From: Verrucomicrobiales bacterium
GTDB lineage: Bacteria > Verrucomicrobiota > Verrucomicrobiia > Verrucomicrobiales > Akkermansiaceae
Direction: 5' to 3'
Assembly (NCBI GenBank): GCA_002729295.1
Contig: PBTU01000181.1
Location: 1-12,328 of the forward strand
Length of the DNA stretch: 12,328 nucleotides
Part shown: positions 1 through 7,237 of the stretch, piece by piece
Layout: every line of letters starts with the position of its first letter
Numbering within the stretch: the first letter of the stretch is position 1
Translations under genes and position numbers: made by a program
Notes under the pieces: model-generated
Seen by the model: only the letters and a program-made list of their open reading frames with translations
Database searches by the model: none
Told to the model about the DNA's origin: nothing

Positions 1-65
1 ATATCCCGCTCAAACTCAGGATCACGCCGAGATTTGGAGTAATATTTGCGATACCTATGCGACAT
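1..65 (-). CDS. 5' end of a truncated basic protein, function unknown
   Basis: An ATG at 63-65 on the minus strand opens a frame that runs off the left edge. The 21 visible residues begin MSHRYRKYYSKSRRD and continue PEFERD; they are very basic and rich in Tyr and Arg. An in-frame TAA a few codons upstream makes this the only available ATG. The enolase terminator lies between it and eno, so it should have its own promoter, but I see no clear one. In many bacteria a small FtsB/DivIC-type septum protein follows eno, and a basic N-terminus would suit that. This is only a guess, because no diagnostic residues are inside the window. Confidence 0.4.
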   Translation of the reverse strand, partial: MSHRYRKYYSKSRRDPEFERD

Positions 66-130
66 CTCTGAACGTCTTTATCACAAAAAGTCGATAATTA
101 GGAAGACTAAAATAAAATTCCCGACCAGAA

Positions 131-165
131 TCGAAAAATCCACGAGGGAAAAATCCCCTCGTGGA
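131..165 (-). terminator. Rho-independent terminator of the greA-eno transcript
   Basis: A perfect 10-bp stem pairs 139-148 with 156-165 around a 7-nt loop. On the minus strand it is followed directly by five T residues (131-138 reads TTTTTCGA). It begins 25 bases past the enolase stop codon, where an intrinsic terminator for eno would be expected. Confidence 0.92.
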
Positions 166-189
166 CTTAGAATAAATCGCAAAGTTAAA

Positions 190-1482
190 TTAGACGCTGA
201 CCTTTATTTTACCACCAAAGACCGCATTGCTGCCGAGAGCCTCCTCGATCCGAAGAAGCTGGTTGTATTTGGCTACCCGGTCAGAACGACTCATTGAACC
301 GGTTTTAATCTGGCCGGCATTTGTGGCCACAGCAAGGTGCGCAATAGTACTGTCCTCAGTTTCACCGGAACGATGGGAAATCACTGCCGTGTAGGAATTT
401 TCGTTAGCGAGTTCCACTGCATCAAAGGTCTCGGTCAGCGAACCAATCTGGTTCACTTTCACCAAAATCGAGTTAGCCACTCCTAGATCGATTCCCTTGG
501 AGAGGAAATCAACGTTGGTCACGAAGAGATCGTCACCAACCAACTGGGTGTTGTGCCCAATGGCATCAGTCAATTGCTTCCAGCCATCCCAATCGTTCTC
601 GTCACATCCATCTTCAATCGAAAGGATGGGATATTTTCCGCGCAGCTCTTTATAGAATGAAACCATATCGGCCGAACTCCGGACAGAATTGTCAGACTTG
701 TTAAAAACATAGGCTCCCTGATCCCGGTCGTAGAATTCCGATGAAGCAACATCGAGGGCAAAGGCAATATCCTCACCCACCTTGTAACCAGCTTTTTCGA
801 TGGCGAGACAGATCGTATCCAAAGCATCCTCGGTGCTGTCGAGCTTCGGAGCAAATCCCCCTTCATCACCCACTGCGGTCGAGAGACCACGGTCGTGAAG
901 GACCGACTTCAGTGAATGGAAGACTTCCGCACCGTAACGAAGCGACTCACGGAAGCTTGGAGCCCCAACCGGCATGATCATAAATTCCTGGAAATCAATC
1001 GGAGCATCGGAATGCGAGCCTCCGTTGATGATGTTCATCATTGGCAAAGGGAGCACCTTGGCATTAGGGCCACCGAGATACTTGTAGAGAGGAAGCTGGA
1101 CTCCAGAAGCAGCAGCACGCGCTACCGCCATGGAAACGCCCAAAATAGCATTTGCTCCCAGTTCTTTTTTGTTTTTGGTTCCATCAAGAGCCAGCATGGC
1201 ACCATCGATGGTCGCTTGGTTCGTCGCATCAGCCCCAATCAACGCTGGAGAAATCTTGTCATTAATATTGGCAACAGCTCCCAGAACTCCCTTGCCGAGG
1301 TAGCGTGATTTATCTCCGTCTCGTAGCTCCCAGGCTTCATGCTCTCCAGTACTTGCTCCACTGGGAACAGCCGCACGACCGAAGGCTCCGCCGGAGAGTT
1401 GAACATCGACCTCGACGGTTGGGTTTCCCCGTGAGTCGATAATTTCACGGCCGCGGACTGATTGGATGGTGGTTTCTGACAT
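190..1482 (-). CDS. eno: Enolase (phosphopyruvate hydratase)
   Basis: Cytosolic glycolytic enzyme that interconverts 2-phosphoglycerate and phosphoenolpyruvate; in many bacteria it is also an RNA degradosome partner. The 430-residue product has normal family length. Visible active-site residues are the catalytic Glu207 in GDEGGFAP, the Mg ligands Asp244 (ALDVASSEF), Glu290 (SIEDG) and Asp317 (GDDLF), the base Lys342 in the signature SILVKVNQIGSLTET, His370-Arg371-Ser372 in SHRSGETED, and Lys393. The substrate loop reads SHSDAPIDFQEF, a variant also found in Bacteroidetes-like enolases, in place of the proteobacterial SHADNNVD. I chose the ATG at 1482. An in-frame ATG at 1539 would add 19 residues unlike any enolase and would overlap greA. 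The gap to the upstream greA is 34 bp, so the two are probably co-transcribed. The leader is A/T-rich with no Shine-Dalgarno sequence. Confidence 0.99.
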   Translation of the reverse strand: MSETTIQSVRGREIIDSRGNPTVEVDVQLSGGAFGRAAVPSGASTGEHEAWELRDGDKSRYLGKGVLGAVANINDKISPALIGADATNQATIDGAMLALDGTKNKKELGANAILGVSMAVARAAASGVQLPLYKYLGGPNAKVLPLPMMNIINGGSHSDAPIDFQEFMIMPVGAPSFRESLRYGAEVFHSLKSVLHDRGLSTAVGDEGGFAPKLDSTEDALDTICLAIEKAGYKVGEDIAFALDVASSEFYDRDQGAYVFNKSDNSVRSSADMVSFYKELRGKYPILSIEDGCDENDWDGWKQLTDAIGHNTQLVGDDLFVTNVDFLSKGIDLGVANSILVKVNQIGSLTETFDAVELANENSYTAVISHRSGETEDSTIAHLAVATNAGQIKTGSMSRSDRVAKYNQLLRIEEALGSNAVFGGKIKVSV

Positions 1483-1516
1483 GTTATTGGTTTTAATAAA
1501 TATCCTAAAGGCTCTT

Positions 1517-3352
1517 TTAAATGGCTTCGATTGAATCAACCGTCACCTTGATCATTTCCTCGGTATCGGTATCGCGAATCTCAACGGCTTCTCCAATGGA
1601 TTTTCCAACAAGAATTTGACCAATCTCCGAAAGATAGGAAACGATATGCTTCTCGGGATCGGCATCCCAGGCTCCCAGCATTGTCATCTCACGCTCTCCG
1701 CCACCATCGATCTTCAAATTGATCTTGGTGCCGATATTGATACTGGAGGTATCCGCCCCGGCAAAATCGGTCGGACGAGCACGCTCAAGATCTCTTTCAA
1801 GATCGTTCTTACGGGCATTCAAGACGGTCTGCATTTGTTTGGCCGCATGATATTCAAAATTCTCTCGAAGGTCGCCATGAGACCGGGCCACCGAGATTTC
1901 CTTCACGTTGGCCGGAATACGGTTGTTCACGAGGTCTTCGTATTCGGCCTTACGACGGTCGAGACTCTCCCAGGAAACCAGCAAGGTATCCTCCTTATTA
2001 CCGGTAGCTTCGCCACTCACCATTTCCTGGGTTTCAGGAACGGTCTTAATAACGCGAGCCATCAGGGACTTGCGATCCAGTTCCGGGAAGGCCGGACTTG
2101 AGAGAAGCTTGCGGGCGAAATTTCGCACATCGTTCAGTTCCATTCCATCGAGTAGGTCTGGAATCAACTCGCGATCATCCATGAGAAGATTTCCCAAACG
2201 TCCGCTGCGACGGGGACCGTCATCCATGGAGTCCTGCTCGAGAACAGTCAGAATTACCGAACCAACAGCTCCGCCGAAGACTTCGGATGATGCCTTTTTA
2301 CGCTCACGGCAAATCCAGGCAAGAGAATCAGGCCCCAAGGCATGACGGGAAATGGCGATCCGAATGTGCTCATTCAGCTTGGCTGCCTCTTCCTTCTCAG
2401 CAAGAAGCTTGGCAATCTCAGAAACTCCACGAGAACTTATACGACCGAAGACTTTCAAAATCTGGGAAACCCAATCTTCACCGAAGGCAACTGGAAACGC
2501 TTCTAGAATACGCTTCAATCGGGCAGCGGCTACCTGATTCAGGTCATCTGACAAAGTCGTTTCGGCAACGAGCAGAATATCAGAGATTTTTGGAGCACTT
2601 GGCTCAATGGCGTCCTCTTGCTTCACCTCGTCAGCGATCTCATCACGCAAGGCGATCAGCTCCAATGATTGGGCCGGAGACAGCTTGACCAGCTTCAAGG
2701 CCGCATCATTTACGATTGCAAAAGCAGTTTTCAAGAGGCCCTCTACCGAAGCCACCAAGGGTGCCTCTCGCTGAATGGCTTCGAGAGCTTTGACGCGCCC
2801 TTTTGCGCTCCGAGCCATGTCGAGATCCTCAACCAGAGCTTCTCCAGGACTAGCGGATGCCTCTCGTAACACAAGCGGGTCGGTGCGTTTGGTGGGGACT
2901 GAAACCAACTTACTTTCCCTGAGTGCTTTCTTTGTCTTTTCCCACCATTTCTTATAAATACCTGCCTCAATGACACTGCCGGCCAATTCAGCATCCAGCT
3001 GATCCATGGTCATATAGCCTCCATGGCTCGCGATTGTTTTGGCGACGAGCTCCACGGGGTTCGACTTCGCCAGCTCCTTGAGTTCGTCGATTTGACTTAC
3101 CTTCTGGGCGCGAACATCATCTGGCTCTACCGCTTCGGTCTTTTCCAAGGCAAGCTTCAACCCCATCACTTTTCCTTTTTCCTTTTCAAAATCGATGGTG
3201 ACTTTCCCTCCAAAGAGATCCCAATCAGTGACGATGCCACCACCATAACCTTTATGGATCCGATATGATCCCGGTGCTATTTTTGACAGCTTCTCTCCAA
3301 CGGCCTCATTAATTCGGCCCGCTTCCACTAACTTCGCCACATCAGGATGCAT
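1517..3352 (-). CDS. greA: Long GreA-family transcription elongation factor with large N-terminal extension
   Basis: The last ~155 of 611 residues form a GreA/GreB protein. The coiled-coil tip carries GDLRENFEYHAAK (D494 and E497 correspond to the acidic tip residues that coordinate catalytic Mg in RNA polymerase). The FKBP-like C-terminal domain follows, with YLSEIGQILVGKSIGEAVEI near residues 573-593. This half should enter the RNA polymerase secondary channel and stimulate cleavage of backtracked RNA. The first ~440 residues are absent from ordinary GreA (about 158 residues). They start with a small beta-rich stretch near 28-55 (SYRIHKGYGGGIVTDWD) that resembles CarD/SH3-like modules, followed by helical, charged sequence with no recognised motif. 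Chlamydiae also carry a similarly enlarged GreA. The gene lies upstream of eno in the same orientation, 79 bp after the PDZ gene. The GreA domain call is firm; the role of the extension is unknown. Confidence 0.88.
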   Translation of the reverse strand: MHPDVAKLVEAGRINEAVGEKLSKIAPGSYRIHKGYGGGIVTDWDLFGGKVTIDFEKEKGKVMGLKLALEKTEAVEPDDVRAQKVSQIDELKELAKSNPVELVAKTIASHGGYMTMDQLDAELAGSVIEAGIYKKWWEKTKKALRESKLVSVPTKRTDPLVLREASASPGEALVEDLDMARSAKGRVKALEAIQREAPLVASVEGLLKTAFAIVNDAALKLVKLSPAQSLELIALRDEIADEVKQEDAIEPSAPKISDILLVAETTLSDDLNQVAAARLKRILEAFPVAFGEDWVSQILKVFGRISSRGVSEIAKLLAEKEEAAKLNEHIRIAISRHALGPDSLAWICRERKKASSEVFGGAVGSVILTVLEQDSMDDGPRRSGRLGNLLMDDRELIPDLLDGMELNDVRNFARKLLSSPAFPELDRKSLMARVIKTVPETQEMVSGEATGNKEDTLLVSWESLDRRKAEYEDLVNNRIPANVKEISVARSHGDLRENFEYHAAKQMQTVLNARKNDLERDLERARPTDFAGADTSSINIGTKINLKIDGGGEREMTMLGAWDADPEKHIVSYLSEIGQILVGKSIGEAVEIRDTDTEEMIKVTVDSIEAI

Positions 3353-3431
3353 GGCGAGAGCGTGCCTTTCTCACACCCGAAAAGCAAGAACTGATCGAAA
3401 ACCTTTCAGCTTAGTCAAATTTACGCTTCCG

Positions 3432-4151
3432 TCAATTTGTTTCCTTCGGCTTTGGCTCTGCCTCCTTCGGCTGCGGATCTCGTGCAATATATCTCACCCG
3501 GCTCCTCTTTTCTCCTGACCCAGCCGATGACTTTTGGACCAAGGTCATCTGCAAAACCATAAAAGACTCCATCCATCGAGGCGCCAATGAACTGGATAGA
3601 TTGAATGGAGTTAACTCCTTATCAAAAAGTAATTTATCACCTCTGGTCACCTTCAACCACCATCCATGAGGTCGTTTTTCCAGAGTAAAATGCTCTCCAT
3701 TTACCGTCATTTCGGTCGTCTCCACTGAACTCTCAAGTCTGCGGGAACCTTGATCAGGAATATCCCGCGATCCCCTGCTTGAAACCAAGTAGCTCTTGGA
3801 TTTGGGCCATTCGGATAGAACCAACGTTAATTTTTTTGGCTGATTATTCCTAAAAAAGTCCACCTTCACCCTGTCTCCAGGCTTTTTCTCCCGCAATAGA
3901 ACAACTAATTGTCCCCGACTGACCAGAATCTGCCCGTCAAATTTCCACCACAAATCACCCTTCAATCCACCAGATTTCTCTAAGGGTCCATTCTTGGCGA
4001 CATGTCGAACACTCAGCCCCACCCCGTCGGGCACTCCCGCTGTCACAGATTCTTCGCTTTCAGAGCAATGCAAAGATACACCAATCCATGGGAGCCTCCC
4101 CGCGCATAACAAAGAACTCGAAAGAAAAAACAGACAAAGGAAGGGCTTCAT
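3432..4151 (-). CDS. Secreted PDZ-domain protein
   Basis: A 239-residue protein with a signal peptide at about 1-18 (MKPFLCLFFLSSSLLCAG). The Cys at 16 is preceded by Leu, so it is not a proper lipobox and a soluble or tethered periplasmic protein is more likely than a lipoprotein. Residues ~22-113 read as a PDZ fold like those in HtrA proteases: WIGVSL, then GVGLSVRHVAKNGPLEKSG, GLKGDLWWKFDGQ and PGDRVKVDFFRN. No protease domain is attached. The remaining ~125 residues are unassigned, and the tail is rich in Lys, Glu and Pro. It starts 16 bp after the putative anti-sigma gene and is the third gene of the sigma/anti-sigma unit. It may bind C-terminal peptides of envelope proteins and feed the anti-sigma factor, but that is inferred from context only. 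Confidence 0.75.
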   Translation of the reverse strand: MKPFLCLFFLSSSLLCAGRLPWIGVSLHCSESEESVTAGVPDGVGLSVRHVAKNGPLEKSGGLKGDLWWKFDGQILVSRGQLVVLLREKKPGDRVKVDFFRNNQPKKLTLVLSEWPKSKSYLVSSRGSRDIPDQGSRRLESSVETTEMTVNGEHFTLEKRPHGWWLKVTRGDKLLFDKELTPFNLSSSLAPRWMESFMVLQMTLVQKSSAGSGEKRSRVRYIARDPQPKEAEPKPKETN

Positions 4152-4167
4152 TGGTTACATAAGTTCT

Positions 4168-4656
4168 CTAGAACTGGCTTTTAGGCACCTCAATCTCGTA
4201 GCGATCTTTCTTTGACCAAGTAATCACGCTATTGGTTCCTAATGGACGAATTGTCTCTTTCTCCACTTTCACCTCACTCCAAACTTCGCGGACATTACCC
4301 ACCTCATCAACATAGACGGAAGCGAGGCCTTCGGACACGATTTTTGTGGGATGCTCAATAATATCGAATCCCGCCACATAGCTCGCAGAAACCGGATCTT
4401 TTTCAACAAGATCCTGAGGAATGGAAACCCCTTTGCCCAGCCACCATCCGGATCCCAAGCCTATTCCTAAGGCAACTACTGCAGCCGCGGCGCTGGCCTT
4501 CCAGGTCAGGCCGGATTGATATGGTGCCAGATCATCCACCTCACCGGCTGCCAATCTATCAATGAGCGCCGAACAAGAAGCTTCCCCTTCATCGGAAAGC
4601 CCACGCGGAAGCAATGATTCCAACTGCGATTCTAGTTCTTTTAAAGAATTATCCAT
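4168..4656 (-). CDS. Single-pass membrane protein, probable anti-sigma factor
   Basis: A 162-residue protein that starts with the ATG at 4656, overlapping the sigma gene stop by 8 nt (ATGGATAA), which suggests coupled translation. A longer in-frame start at 4707 would extend into the sigma gene and is less likely. Residues 1-52 are acidic and hydrophilic (cytoplasmic by the positive-inside rule and the anti-sigma model). One hydrophobic helix spans about 54-74 (ASAAAAVVALGIGLGSGWWLG), and ~88 residues follow outside. There is no HxxxCxxC zinc motif, so it is not a ZAS-type anti-sigma factor, and I see no match to RseA. The role rests on topology and its place directly after an ECF sigma gene. 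It could instead be another membrane partner. Confidence 0.6.
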   Translation of the reverse strand: MDNSLKELESQLESLLPRGLSDEGEASCSALIDRLAAGEVDDLAPYQSGLTWKASAAAAVVALGIGLGSGWWLGKGVSIPQDLVEKDPVSASYVAGFDIIEHPTKIVSEGLASVYVDEVGNVREVWSEVKVEKETIRPLGTNSVITWSKKDRYEIEVPKSQF

Positions 4657-5182
4657 GTCTGGAGTTTTTGAGGTATTTGAGTTTTTTCTGCAGCTGCTCA
4701 AGAGCATAACGATATCGTGACGCCGCCGTGTTGTTTGATAAGCTTAGGATCTTGGCGATTTCGGCAAAAGTAAGCCCGCCCCAGATTTTCAGAGTCAGAA
4801 CCTCCCGCAATTTCTCCGGCAGCGACTTCACCTCTCTTCGAAGGATCTCCGCCTCCTCCTGATCTTCGGCGGAAGGATCCAACCAATGATCATCATTTTG
4901 TTGAAACTGAATAATCTTATGGTCCCGCTTTTCACGGCGCCCTTTTCCGCGGCCATGGTCCAATCCTAGATATCTGAGAACTGAAAAAGCCAAAGGAAGG
5001 TCCGGCGGTCTATACTCCCTCTCCTTTTGATAATGCCAAAGTTTGATCAAGGCATCCTGCAAGACATCTTCTGCCTCCTCGGCGCTTTGGCATCGTTGTC
5101 GGGCATAGGCCAATAGCCTTGGAGCATTCTCGCTCAACCAAAACTGCCATTGCTTGTTCAAATTGTGACCTTTAAGCGCCAT
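4649..5182 (-). CDS. ECF-type RNA polymerase sigma factor
   Basis: A 177-residue sigma factor with only regions 2 and 4. Region 2 lies at about 10-75, including ARQRCQSAEEAEDVLQDALIKLW, the helix that contacts core polymerase. Region 4 lies at about 118-170, with LPEKLREVLTLKIWGGLTFAEIA followed by the recognition helix around LSNNTAASRYRYAL. The linker (~78-112) is basic, then acidic. It starts the sigma/anti-sigma/PDZ set. The ATG at 5182 follows GTGTGAAGA, one of the few starts in this window with a purine-rich leader. The upstream 70 bp to tRNA-Val must hold its promoter; I found no convincing -35/-10, so autoregulation by its own sigma is possible but not shown. Region 4 is closer to generic Verrucomicrobia/Planctomycetes ECFs than to RpoE, so no regulon can be named. 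Confidence 0.88.
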   Translation of the reverse strand: MALKGHNLNKQWQFWLSENAPRLLAYARQRCQSAEEAEDVLQDALIKLWHYQKEREYRPPDLPLAFSVLRYLGLDHGRGKGRREKRDHKIIQFQQNDDHWLDPSAEDQEEAEILRREVKSLPEKLREVLTLKIWGGLTFAEIAKILSLSNNTAASRYRYALEQLQKKLKYLKNSRHG

Positions 5183-5253
5183 TCTTCACACATGAGAATG
5201 CCTGAAATCAAACGATTTGTCTCCAAAAAGATGAAAAGCTTTAAGGCCGCGGA

Positions 5254-5328
5254 TGGTGCTCGATACTGGATTTGAACCAGTGACATCTTGCGTGTGAAGC
5301 AAGCGCTCTACCACTGAGCTAACCGAGC
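5254..5328 (-). tRNA. tRNA-Val(CAC)
   Basis: The minus strand folds into a full cloverleaf. The acceptor GCTCGGT (5' end at 5328) pairs with ATCGAGC, the D arm is GCTC/GAGC, and the anticodon stem CTTGC/GCAAG encloses the loop TTCACAC (anticodon CAC, reads GUG). The T arm ACTGG TTCAAAT CCAGT is intact. The discriminator is A at 5257 and CCA is encoded at 5256-5254. It lies 58 bp downstream of tRNA-Leu on the same strand, probably in the same transcript. No intrinsic terminator is visible before the sigma gene at 5182. Confidence 0.96.
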
Positions 5329-5386
5329 ATCATCCGGAGATACCTGAAAGACCCCGTTCGGAGCCTTCGTGAGACTATCAACCAGA

Positions 5387-5474
5387 TGGTGCGCGAGGGG
5401 GGAGTCGAACCCCCACGTCCTAAACGGACACCAGATCCTTAGTCTGGCGCGTCTACCAATTCCGCCACCCGCGC
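5387..5474 (-). tRNA. tRNA-Leu(AAG)
   Basis: A class II tRNA with a long variable arm. The acceptor GCGCGGG (5' end at 5474) pairs with CTCGCGC, the D arm contains GGCGGAATTGGTAGACGC, and the anticodon stem CCAGA/TCTGG encloses the loop CTAAGGA. The anticodon is therefore AAG (plus-strand 5438-5440), reading CUN leucine codons. The variable arm is GTCC-GTTTA-GGAC, the T stem is five G-C pairs around TTCGACT, and CCA is encoded at 5389-5387. A34 would normally be deaminated to inosine. The tRNA probably starts the Leu-Val transcript. A weak possible -35/-10 (TTGCAT, CATAAG) lies upstream at about 5498-5524 but is not convincing. Confidence 0.95.
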
Positions 5475-5554
5475 TCTCAATCTGTTGATGATGCAGCTCT
5501 TATGCCCGGCTTTCCGAGCATGCAAGAAATACTTAGAAGATTTCTAAAAAAAAC

Positions 5555-6472
5555 TCAGGGACGTGGAGTTATCACTGTTTTACTGTAGCGGTATCCGTTT
5601 TGTTCGATGAATTTGGCCTTGGCCTCCGGATTCGCAAAAGGACTATTCTTAAGAATTCGCAGACCCGGGTCCGAGATGACGGTAATACTCAAATCCACTG
5701 CGACCACCGAACCATTTTTATAGGGAACACTATCCCTTCCATTGGCTTTGATTCTGGTTCCATTGATAATGAACTCCTGAACGGCGTTCTGTCCTTTGGC
5801 CGTTGCCATGATAGGGATGCGCACTGTTTTCTTGTTATTATTTCCATCAGTATACTCCACGACAAAAGTCACCGTCAGTTCATAAATATTTTCGCAAATA
5901 AAATCAACGGGTTCGTTTCCGGTTGATTTGGAGCGAAATGCAACTTCAAGATTCTCCTCTCCGAGAAGTCCTCGAAACGTCTCATCAGGATTGAGCAGGG
6001 CCCGATACATGACAAAGGTAGAGGTCTTCTCATCATCCCCTCCGAAAATTGGATCGGTGTATGCCAACTGATAGGATACTGCACAAACGTCTCCACCTTG
6101 ATCGATGGATTCCTTACCAACCTCACCGTTATATCGATCAGCAGCAGCAGTGAAAAAAATCAAGCGGCCGGCATTTGGACTCGGCTGATCCTCGGGACCA
6201 ACGTCGGTCGCCTTGGAATCTGCATGCAGCCATTCGAATTCATTGTTACGACGAAGAATCATCGATTCGAGATCACTTCCAAGGGCATCAAGCATAATTT
6301 TTGCCTGACTCGCTGCCCTGATTTCTGTCCGGGCCCCTCTCCAAGCGTCGATTGCAGTGCCGGTAATAGTGATAGTCAAAGTTACCAAAACAAGCGTGAT
6401 CGTCATAGCAACTAAAAGTTCAGCCAAGGTAAAACCCTTTCGTCGAGTCGAGTGGCGGGTGGAAATAATCAT
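5555..6472 (-). CDS. Pseudopilin, class III signal peptide (Verru_Chthon cassette C-like)
   Basis: A 305-residue protein with an N-terminal prepilin motif RRKGFTLAELL. Cleavage by prepilin peptidase would occur after Gly13, leaving Phe14 for N-methylation and Glu at +5 (residue 18), followed by the hydrophobic helix VAMTITLVLVTLTITITGT. The rest is a large globular domain with IMLDALGSDLESMILRR just after the helix, which is typical of minor pseudopilins of the GspJ type. Size and third position in the set suggest the protein C member of the Verrucomicrobium/Chthoniobacter prepilin cassette, but I cannot confirm this without a profile search. It starts 22 bp after the preceding pseudopilin and is the last gene before the tRNAs. 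Expected location: inner membrane, assembled into a pseudopilus or pilus tip. Confidence 0.82.
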   Translation of the reverse strand: MIISTRHSTRRKGFTLAELLVAMTITLVLVTLTITITGTAIDAWRGARTEIRAASQAKIMLDALGSDLESMILRRNNEFEWLHADSKATDVGPEDQPSPNAGRLIFFTAAADRYNGEVGKESIDQGGDVCAVSYQLAYTDPIFGGDDEKTSTFVMYRALLNPDETFRGLLGEENLEVAFRSKSTGNEPVDFICENIYELTVTFVVEYTDGNNNKKTVRIPIMATAKGQNAVQEFIINGTRIKANGRDSVPYKNGSVVAVDLSITVISDPGLRILKNSPFANPEAKAKFIEQNGYRYSKTVITPRP

Positions 6473-6494
6473 AACAATAGGGACTTAGAGAAAA

Positions 6495-7217
6495 CTAGCG
6501 ACGAACTGTAAGATTCCGCGTGAACACCGGTTTGGTGAACTTCTCCGGATCGAACGCGTTGGTGAGGAAATCGTAGGAAACCGTGGGAAGGTTGAAAAAC
6601 TGAGCTTCATAAGCAATGACAGCCTCGGGATATTCATCCGGAGTGGCTGCAAAATCTTCACCTGGATCGTAGGGATCTGTAATGACACCAATCTCTTCGG
6701 CCACCCGTAATCCCTCTCCCTCAAAGATTAATTGGGTCATTTTCACAAAGAAGACTCTTCCATCGACAGCACCCAGATCATCTTCCAGAAGCGGATCATC
6801 AACACGACGAACCATCGGCTGAATCACGTAATCCTCGCCAGCCAATTGGATCTCTCCTCTCTCAGTTGGCTCAAGCGTTCCGTCAATGCGTATTTCTGCC
6901 GGATTTCCACGATATTTATAAATCAATAGCGTATTCCCTTTTTCATGAGATTTGGAAATCCAATTCGTCGCCTTGTAAAATGGGTTGCTGAGATATCGTT
7001 TTTCATCATCACCCTCCCTGACGTTGGAAAGCTCTCTCTCAAGTGTCGTTTGAAGTCGACTGGCCTCATCAGCAGAAAGTGTTTTGCGAATTACCGTTGC
7101 AGCTGGTCCGAAGACCGCCAAAAAGCCGGTAATCAAAACAACCAGAATCCCCAACGCAATGACAGATTCTGCCAAGGTAAATCCTTGCAGGTAAGACTGT
7201 TTAAGATGCTTTTTCAT
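6495..7217 (-). CDS. Pseudopilin, class III signal peptide (Verru_Chthon cassette B-like)
   Basis: A 240-residue protein starting MKKHLKQSYLQGFTLAES. Prepilin peptidase cleavage is predicted after Gly12, with Phe13 and Glu at +5 (Glu17), followed by the helix VIALGILVVLITGFLAVFGPAA. Residues 40-70 are a charged helix (SADEASRLQTTLERELSNV). The globular part has no cysteines and contains mixed beta-type sequence. Gap to the preceding pseudopilin is 20 bp and to the next 22 bp, so translation as one unit is likely. It resembles GspI/PilV-class minor pilins in layout; the cassette B assignment is a judgement from order and size, not from a search. Confidence 0.8.
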   Translation of the reverse strand: MKKHLKQSYLQGFTLAESVIALGILVVLITGFLAVFGPAATVIRKTLSADEASRLQTTLERELSNVREGDDEKRYLSNPFYKATNWISKSHEKGNTLLIYKYRGNPAEIRIDGTLEPTERGEIQLAGEDYVIQPMVRRVDDPLLEDDLGAVDGRVFFVKMTQLIFEGEGLRVAEEIGVITDPYDPGEDFAATPDEYPEAVIAYEAQFFNLPTVSYDFLTNAFDPEKFTKPVFTRNLTVRR

Positions 7218-7237
7218 ACTGGAAAATAGTTCCGAAA

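Noticed and set aside
46..297. Plus-strand frame starting near 46 across the eno terminator
   Set aside because: It runs through the terminator hairpin and antisense into enolase codons; low-complexity basic sequence with no family features.
5254..5474. The tRNA pair as an integration site
   Set aside because: No repeated tRNA end, integrase or foreign-looking block flanks it; neighbouring genes look chromosomal.
5533..5547. Short hairpin TTAGAA/TTCTAA downstream of the last pseudopilin gene
   Set aside because: On the transcribed strand the T run lies before the stem, not after it, so it is not an intrinsic terminator for that gene.
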